Assembly: GCF_017377575.1 (NCBI RefSeq)
Contig: NZ_JAFREM010000030.1
Coordinates: 1 to 64,000, forward strand
Reading direction: 5' to 3'
Length of the DNA stretch: 64,000 nucleotides
DNA from: Candidatus Enterococcus moelleringii
GTDB taxonomy: Bacteria; Bacillota; Bacilli; Lactobacillales; Enterococcaceae
Made by a program: the position numbers and the translations under genes
The notes under the pieces: generated by a model
Told to the model about the DNA's origin: nothing
The model's input: only the letters and a program-made list of their open reading frames with translations
Database searches by the model: none
Part shown: in pieces, positions 59,938 through 64,000 of the stretch
Numbering within the stretch: the stretch's first letter is position 1
Layout: every line of letters starts with the position of its first letter

Positions 59938-61002
59938 TTGAAACCATCGATTTATGATTTAACAAAAGATAGTTTAACCGAATGGCTATTAGAGCATGGC
60001 GAAAAGAAATTCCGGGCGACCCAAATTTGGGAATGGTTGTATCGAAAACGTGTCAGCGAATTTGAACAAATGAGCAACCTTTCTAAAAATACTCTGGATC
60101 TGTTAGAAGAAAACTTCTGCATCAATCCACTGGAACAAAAAGTCGTTCAAGAGTCCAGTGATGGCACTGTCAAATATTTGTTTGAATTGCCGGATAAAAA
60201 CATGATCGAAACGGTCTTAATGCGCCAAGAATATGGTCTATCAGTATGCGTTACGACCCAAGTTGGTTGTAATATCGGCTGTACCTTCTGTGCTTCAGGT
60301 TTATTGAAGAAGCAGCGGGATCTAACCGCCGGCGAAATCGTTGCGCAAATCATGCTGGTTCAGCACTATTTTGATGAACGGGGCGAAGATGAACGGGTAT
60401 CTCACGTAGTGGTAATGGGGATCGGCGAACCTTTCGACAATTATGACAATGTGATGGACTTTATCCACGTCATTAACGATGCGAAAGGCCTGGCAATCGG
60501 TGCTCGTCACATCACTGTATCTACCAGTGGCTTAGTACCCAAGATCAAGAAATTTACCGAAAATGGTTTACAGGTGAATTTAGCGATTTCCTTGCATGCC
60601 TCAAACAACGAAGTACGTTCATCGATCATGCGAATCAACCGCAGCTTCCCAATTGAAAAATTAATGGAAGCCGTTGATTACTATTTGGAAAACACGAACC
60701 GTCGTATTACCTTTGAATACATTATGCTTGCGGGCGTAAATGATCAGCCAGAGCATGCCAGAGAATTAGCCGCGTTACTGAAGGATAAAAAGAAACTGAC
60801 TTACGTAAACCTGATTCCTTACAATCCGGTCAGCGAACACGATCAATATTCTCGCAGCTCAAAAGCCGCGGTTTTACGTTTTTACGATGTACTGAAGAAA
60901 AACGGCGTGAACTGTGTGATCCGTAAAGAACACGGTACCGATATCGATGCTGCTTGCGGACAACTGCGCAGCAAACAAATGAAGAAAACAGTGAATAGCT
61001 AA
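59938..61002 (+). CDS. rlmN: 23S rRNA (adenine2503-C2)-methyltransferase RlmN
   Basis: The 354-residue product methylates A2503 of 23S rRNA (and A37 of some tRNAs). Seen: the radical-SAM motif C111-x3-C115-x2-C118 in [27 protein letters not shown], and the C-terminal methyl-carrying Cys C340 in [10 protein letters not shown]. All catalytic Cys are present, and the length is that of RlmN rather than Cfr. TTG 59938 is the start, 7 bases after AGGAGA. Confidence 0.94.
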   Translation: MKPSIYDLTKDSLTEWLLEHGEKKFRATQIWEWLYRKRVSEFEQMSNLSKNTLDLLEENFCINPLEQKVVQESSDGTVKYLFELPDKNMIETVLMRQEYGLSVCVTTQVGCNIGCTFCASGLLKKQRDLTAGEIVAQIMLVQHYFDERGEDERVSHVVVMGIGEPFDNYDNVMDFIHVINDAKGLAIGARHITVSTSGLVPKIKKFTENGLQVNLAISLHASNNEVRSSIMRINRSFPIEKLMEAVDYYLENTNRRITFEYIMLAGVNDQPEHARELAALLKDKKKLTYVNLIPYNPVSEHDQYSRSSKAAVLRFYDVLKKNGVNCVIRKEHGTDIDAACGQLRSKQMKKTVNS

Positions 61003-61009
61003 ATATTAG

Positions 61010-61044
61010 ACGTCCTTTCGTTTTAAGCGAAGGGGCGTTTTTTT
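61010..61044 (+). terminator. Rho-independent terminator of rlmN
   Basis: ACGTCCTTTCG pairs with CGAAGGGGCGT (with wobble), followed by T7. Confidence 0.82.
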
Positions 61045-61115
61045 CTACAGCTTAAATCCAGCTGAATTCTGTCTGGTAACTTGATACAATAAAAATAAAA
61101 GGCAGGTGGGAAGAG

Positions 61116-61934
61116 ATGGATTACCAAAAAGATATTGAAACAATTCTAAGTCATAGATACGATCAAAAATGGGATTACTGGACCACCGAAGATCGCAGAC
61201 TAACCAACGGCGGGGCCTTTTCCTGTATTGCTTCAGCGAATTATTTGTTGGAACTGGGTGTTTCGCCACAAGATCCTGTTTTACAAAAGGTTGCGGAGCT
61301 TCTTTGGGATGCCTGGAAAGAGACTGGGGAGTTCAAGCTCTATCCTAAAGGCCCGTCATTTCCTTGCCAGACAATTCCAGCCGCAACCTTGCTGATTCGT
61401 TTAGGCTATCTTGAAGATGAACGGATGCAGATAACCTTGCAATATCTTTTAGATTCCCGCTACTCAGACGGCGGCTGGTGGTGCAAGAAATTTTATTTTG
61501 GCAAAGGGCCAGAAACCGAGCATTCCAATCCGCTGCCCACCTTAAATGCCTTGAATCTGTTTCGTTACACGGAGCATTTTAATGACCTGAGCCTAAACCA
61601 GGCAATTGATTTTCTATTGAGGCATTGGGAAACTAAAGCACCAATTGGTCCTTGTCACTACGGAATTGGCACCTTGTTTATGCAGGTGGAATATCCACTG
61701 ATGGATTATAATTTGTTTCATTATGTGTATGTCCTGTCCTTTTACGACTATGCCAGAAAAGATCCTCGTTTCTTAGATGCTTTTCAATCTCTAAAAGAAC
61801 GAACCGTCAATGAGCAGATTGTTGTAGAACGAGTGAACCGCAAGCTAGCCAAACTGGAGTTTTGTAAAAAAGGACAGGTGAGTGAATTAGCCACAAAAAA
61901 ATATCAAGAAATTTTGAGAAACATTTGCGATTAA
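61116..61934 (+). CDS. Terpene-cyclase/prenyltransferase-fold (alpha-alpha barrel) protein
   Basis: The 272-residue product has the repeats of the squalene-cyclase/prenyltransferase alpha-alpha toroid: DRRLTNGGAFSCIASANYLL, YSDGGWWCKKF, and PLPTLNALNLFRY. It is much shorter than a hopene cyclase (about 630 residues), lacks the DxDD catalytic motif as far as I can see, and has no signal peptide. So it is likely a binding or hydrolytic relative, not a terpene cyclase. It starts at ATG after GGTGGGAAGAG. Function unknown. Confidence 0.68.
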   Translation: MDYQKDIETILSHRYDQKWDYWTTEDRRLTNGGAFSCIASANYLLELGVSPQDPVLQKVAELLWDAWKETGEFKLYPKGPSFPCQTIPAATLLIRLGYLEDERMQITLQYLLDSRYSDGGWWCKKFYFGKGPETEHSNPLPTLNALNLFRYTEHFNDLSLNQAIDFLLRHWETKAPIGPCHYGIGTLFMQVEYPLMDYNLFHYVYVLSFYDYARKDPRFLDAFQSLKERTVNEQIVVERVNRKLAKLEFCKKGQVSELATKKYQEILRNICD

Positions 61935-61971
61935 TTGCGTATCTTTTATATAGAAAGGGAGCGTGATTATT

Positions 61972-62358
61972 ATGAAGCTGCACGAAGTAAGAAAAGAGTA
62001 TGGGCTAAACCAAAATACATTCTATGGTTGGCTGCGGGAGATCGGTGCCATTGAGAAAACTAATAAGGGCTATGTCGTAGGCGGAAATTGTTTTGAGGGC
62101 ATGGAGACACTGGTGACTCGTCGGGTAAATGAAGATGGTGAATTTTCGGAACGAACGCAGGTAAAGATCGACAATCAAAAGATACCTGCTTTACTGGAAC
62201 AGTACAAGAATTCAGGATTGCCAAAGCTTTATTCACCTTCCAAGCAGCCGGCTATTGTGGAGGATGCACCACAACTGGAGGCATTGAAAAAGCGGGTGGA
62301 AGTTTTAGAAGGTCAAGTCTTGATTTTGACCAAGCAGCTGCAAATGATGATGGAGTAG
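61972..62358 (+). CDS. Small helix-turn-helix-like protein with C-terminal coiled coil
   Basis: The 128-residue product begins KLHEVRKEYGLNQNTFYGWL, which reads as a DNA-binding helix pair, then a beta region with an NCFEGMETLVTRRVN pattern like phage antirepressor C-terminal domains, and ends in a coiled coil (LEALKKRVEVLEGQVLILTK). No phage genes are adjacent. I use ATG 61972, 10 bases after AAAGGGAG; GTG 61963 is in frame. Confidence 0.65.
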   Translation: MKLHEVRKEYGLNQNTFYGWLREIGAIEKTNKGYVVGGNCFEGMETLVTRRVNEDGEFSERTQVKIDNQKIPALLEQYKNSGLPKLYSPSKQPAIVEDAPQLEALKKRVEVLEGQVLILTKQLQMMME

Positions 62359-62363
62359 TAACC

Positions 62364-62390
62364 GGCGGAGATGATTTCTCCGTCTTTTTA
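62364..62390 (+). terminator. Rho-independent terminator
   Basis: CGGAG and CTCCG stem with a 7-base loop, followed by TCTTTTTA. Short stem. Confidence 0.6.
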
Positions 62391-62468
62391 TTTTGCAACC
62401 CTCCACTAAACCACCAGGCTTTCGTTTTTCGCTATACTGATTGTCTAATTACGAAGGGAGCCGATCGC

Positions 62469-64000
62469 GTGGGTGAAACAGCTTATTTAAAAAAAGTCAT
62501 CGAGAAAATCACGAAAAAGATCGCTGAACTTGAAGAAACAATCGATTCCAGCGAAGCTGATTACAAGGATTTGAAAAAATACACGGTAGATTACAAGGCT
62601 GAGCTGGACAAATACGAAGTCTATAACTTTCAGCAAACCATGAATTACATTGATCGCCGAAATGTTTTAGAATCAGGAATCGTCGGCAAATTAAAATATC
62701 AGCAGGAAGTTCCTTATTTTGCAAAAGTCGGCTTTCGTTACGAAGATGAAAAAGAAACTGAACCTTTTTATATTGGTCGCTACGGTTTGGCGGATGAATT
62801 AGGGGAGCAGCTGATTTACGATTGGCGGGCACCGATTTCTTCTTTGTACTACGATTTCCATTTAGGAAAAGCTTATTACGAGTCCTTTGGCCGAAAATAT
62901 TCCGGCGAACTAGTAGAAAAACGTCAATTCGAGATTCAAAAAGGGCGGATTAAATTGATGGTGGATACCGAAGATACGGTGAACGATGACTTTCTTTTGC
63001 AGGAGTTAGGCAAAAGCTCTTCTTCCTACGAGATGAAGACCATCATTCAAACGATTCAAAAAGAGCAAAATGAGGTAATACGGGATAACAAAACGAAAAA
63101 TTTAATTATCCAAGGGGTGGCCGGGTCTGGCAAAACTTCCATTGCTTTGCATCGGATGGCATACCAGCTTTATCAACGAAGAGAAAGTTTGTCAGCTGAG
63201 AACATTCTGATTATTTCCCCCAATCGATTATTTTCCAGCTACATCTCTACGGTCCTGCCAGAATTAGGTGAGAACGAGCTGCAGCAAAGAGACATTACCA
63301 CGATCGGCCGAAGTTTTATTGAAGAGACGCTAGCGGTGGCAGATCGCCAAGAGGAGCTGACTGAAATACTGGAAAATCCTCAATCGGACAAAAGCCAACG
63401 CTATTTGTACAAGCGATCGCCAGAATTTTTGAAAAAACTGGAGACTTACGTAGAAAAAATGCGCCAGCAGCTATTCGCCGAAGATTTAAACATATCAAAA
63501 AAGATCGTTCTCCCAAAAGCAAAACTTGCAGAATGTTTTTCCGATGCCCAAGTACCTTTATTCCAATTAATCACCCGAATGAGTAGTGAGCTGGCTGCTG
63601 AATTAAAGCTGCCTCATAAAAAAATAATTGCTGATAAACTGAAGGTAGGAATAGGGGCAAAGGACAGTTTAGCAGCTTATCTAGCTTTTTTAAAAACACT
63701 ACCTGAAATTTATCGTGGAGCAAGCCAGCGAAATTTTCTGGAAAATAGCGACTTATTTCCGTACGTATACTTCAAATTGAAGATTGAAGGGATCAAGCCA
63801 AACCGAAATATCCAGCATTTGGTGATTGACGAGATGCAGGATTATTCACTGCTGCACTTTTATATTTTGCAGCAATTGTTCCCTAGCGAGAAAACCATCT
63901 GTGGAGATGTCCATCAAGCCATCATCGCAGGCCAAGATAATTTTTTAGACCAATTGCAGAGGATTCTGCCCAAAAATCGCCTAGTGAAATTCAACCAAAG
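62469..64000 (+). CDS. helD: HelD-type RNA-polymerase-recycling ATPase / UvrD-like helicase, 5' part (cut by window edge)
   Basis: The frame from GTG 62469 is open to the window end (510 codons). Seen: an N-terminal coiled coil (KKVIEKITKKIAELEETIDS), a conserved RAPISSLYYDF region of HelD proteins, Walker A GVAGSGKTSIALHR (about residues 216-229) and VIDEMQDYS (Walker B). HelD pries stalled RNA polymerase off DNA. AAGGGAG lies 8 bases before GTG. The C-terminal helicase half lies outside the window. Confidence 0.88.
   Translation, partial: MGETAYLKKVIEKITKKIAELEETIDSSEADYKDLKKYTVDYKAELDKYEVYNFQQTMNYIDRRNVLESGIVGKLKYQQEVPYFAKVGFRYEDEKETEPFYIGRYGLADELGEQLIYDWRAPISSLYYDFHLGKAYYESFGRKYSGELVEKRQFEIQKGRIKLMVDTEDTVNDDFLLQELGKSSSSYEMKTIIQTIQKEQNEVIRDNKTKNLIIQGVAGSGKTSIALHRMAYQLYQRRESLSAENILIISPNRLFSSYISTVLPELGENELQQRDITTIGRSFIEETLAVADRQEELTEILENPQSDKSQRYLYKRSPEFLKKLETYVEKMRQQLFAEDLNISKKIVLPKAKLAECFSDAQVPLFQLITRMSSELAAELKLPHKKIIADKLKVGIGAKDSLAAYLAFLKTLPEIYRGASQRNFLENSDLFPYVYFKLKIEGIKPNRNIQHLVIDEMQDYSLLHFYILQQLFPSEKTICGDVHQAIIAGQDNFLDQLQRILPKNRLVKFNQ

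Noticed and set aside
61972-62358. Prophage remnant around the small helix-turn-helix protein
   Set aside because: No integrase, structural or attachment-site sequences are near; the similarity to antirepressors is weak.

Overview
The window reads as chromosomal DNA of a low-to-mid GC Gram-positive bacterium of the Lactobacillales, most like an Enterococcus. Reasons: strong AGGAGG-type ribosome sites, frequent TTG/GTG starts, many PTS operons, a LevR-type sigma-54 activator with a -24/-12 promoter, a T-box leader, DUF1831 near a cysteine desulfurase and mnmA, and lipobox-bearing binding proteins. Species is not assigned. No rRNA, tRNA, CRISPR array, complete insertion sequence or prophage was seen.

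Layout. 1-5700 holds housekeeping and stress genes: a YtkL-type hydrolase, a B3/B4-domain protein, a YbaK-type deacylase, a SorC regulator with a transaldolase-like fructose-6-phosphate aldolase, and Dps. Between them lie a relic of a LytTR two-component system and copies of a short dispersed repeat. 5890-6514 is an AT-rich MazEF-like toxin-antitoxin pair whose toxin is frameshifted at a run of seven A. 7364-17247 is an accessory catabolic region: a LysR regulator divergent from a TIM-barrel enzyme, a shikimate/quinate-dehydrogenase-like enzyme and an MFS permease, followed by a second unit with an ion-transporter-like permease, a HyuA-type protein and an HExxH protein, and then an SDR dehydrogenase. 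17432-24949 holds PepO, a papain-like peptidase, a divergent PRPP synthetase, a cysteine desulfurase with DUF1831, an aldo/keto reductase and a phosphoesterase. 25002-32924 holds a GntR/membrane-protein pair, mnmA, two paralogous small membrane proteins, an efflux pump, a DUF1033 protein and topoisomerase III.

33078-41745 is a sigma-54-controlled sugar locus: a LevR-type activator, a -24/-12 promoter, a lactose/cellobiose-family PTS (IIB, IIA, IIC), an Eis-like acetyltransferase, a GH1 phospho-beta-glycosidase and a MupG-like (DUF871) protein. 41772-45286 is an amino-acid ABC transporter with two binding proteins, preceded by a T-box leader that has one Stem I but two antiterminator/terminator modules; the specifier fits histidine best. 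FtsK follows, then a PRD regulator with a fructose-family PTS (48265-52126), a five-repeat protein, a LacI regulator and an unknown basic-tailed protein. A DeoR regulator diverges from a glycyl-radical enzyme whose activase lacks the usual ferredoxin-like insert (55700-59794). The window closes with rlmN, a terpene-cyclase-fold protein, a small coiled-coil protein and the start of a HelD-type helicase.

Strongest leads: the tandem-terminator T-box, the mazF-like gene broken exactly at a canonical slippery heptamer, the sigma-54 PTS operon carrying MupG plus an acetyltransferase, the composite shikimate-like/HyuA/zincin locus, and the orphan glycyl-radical system.
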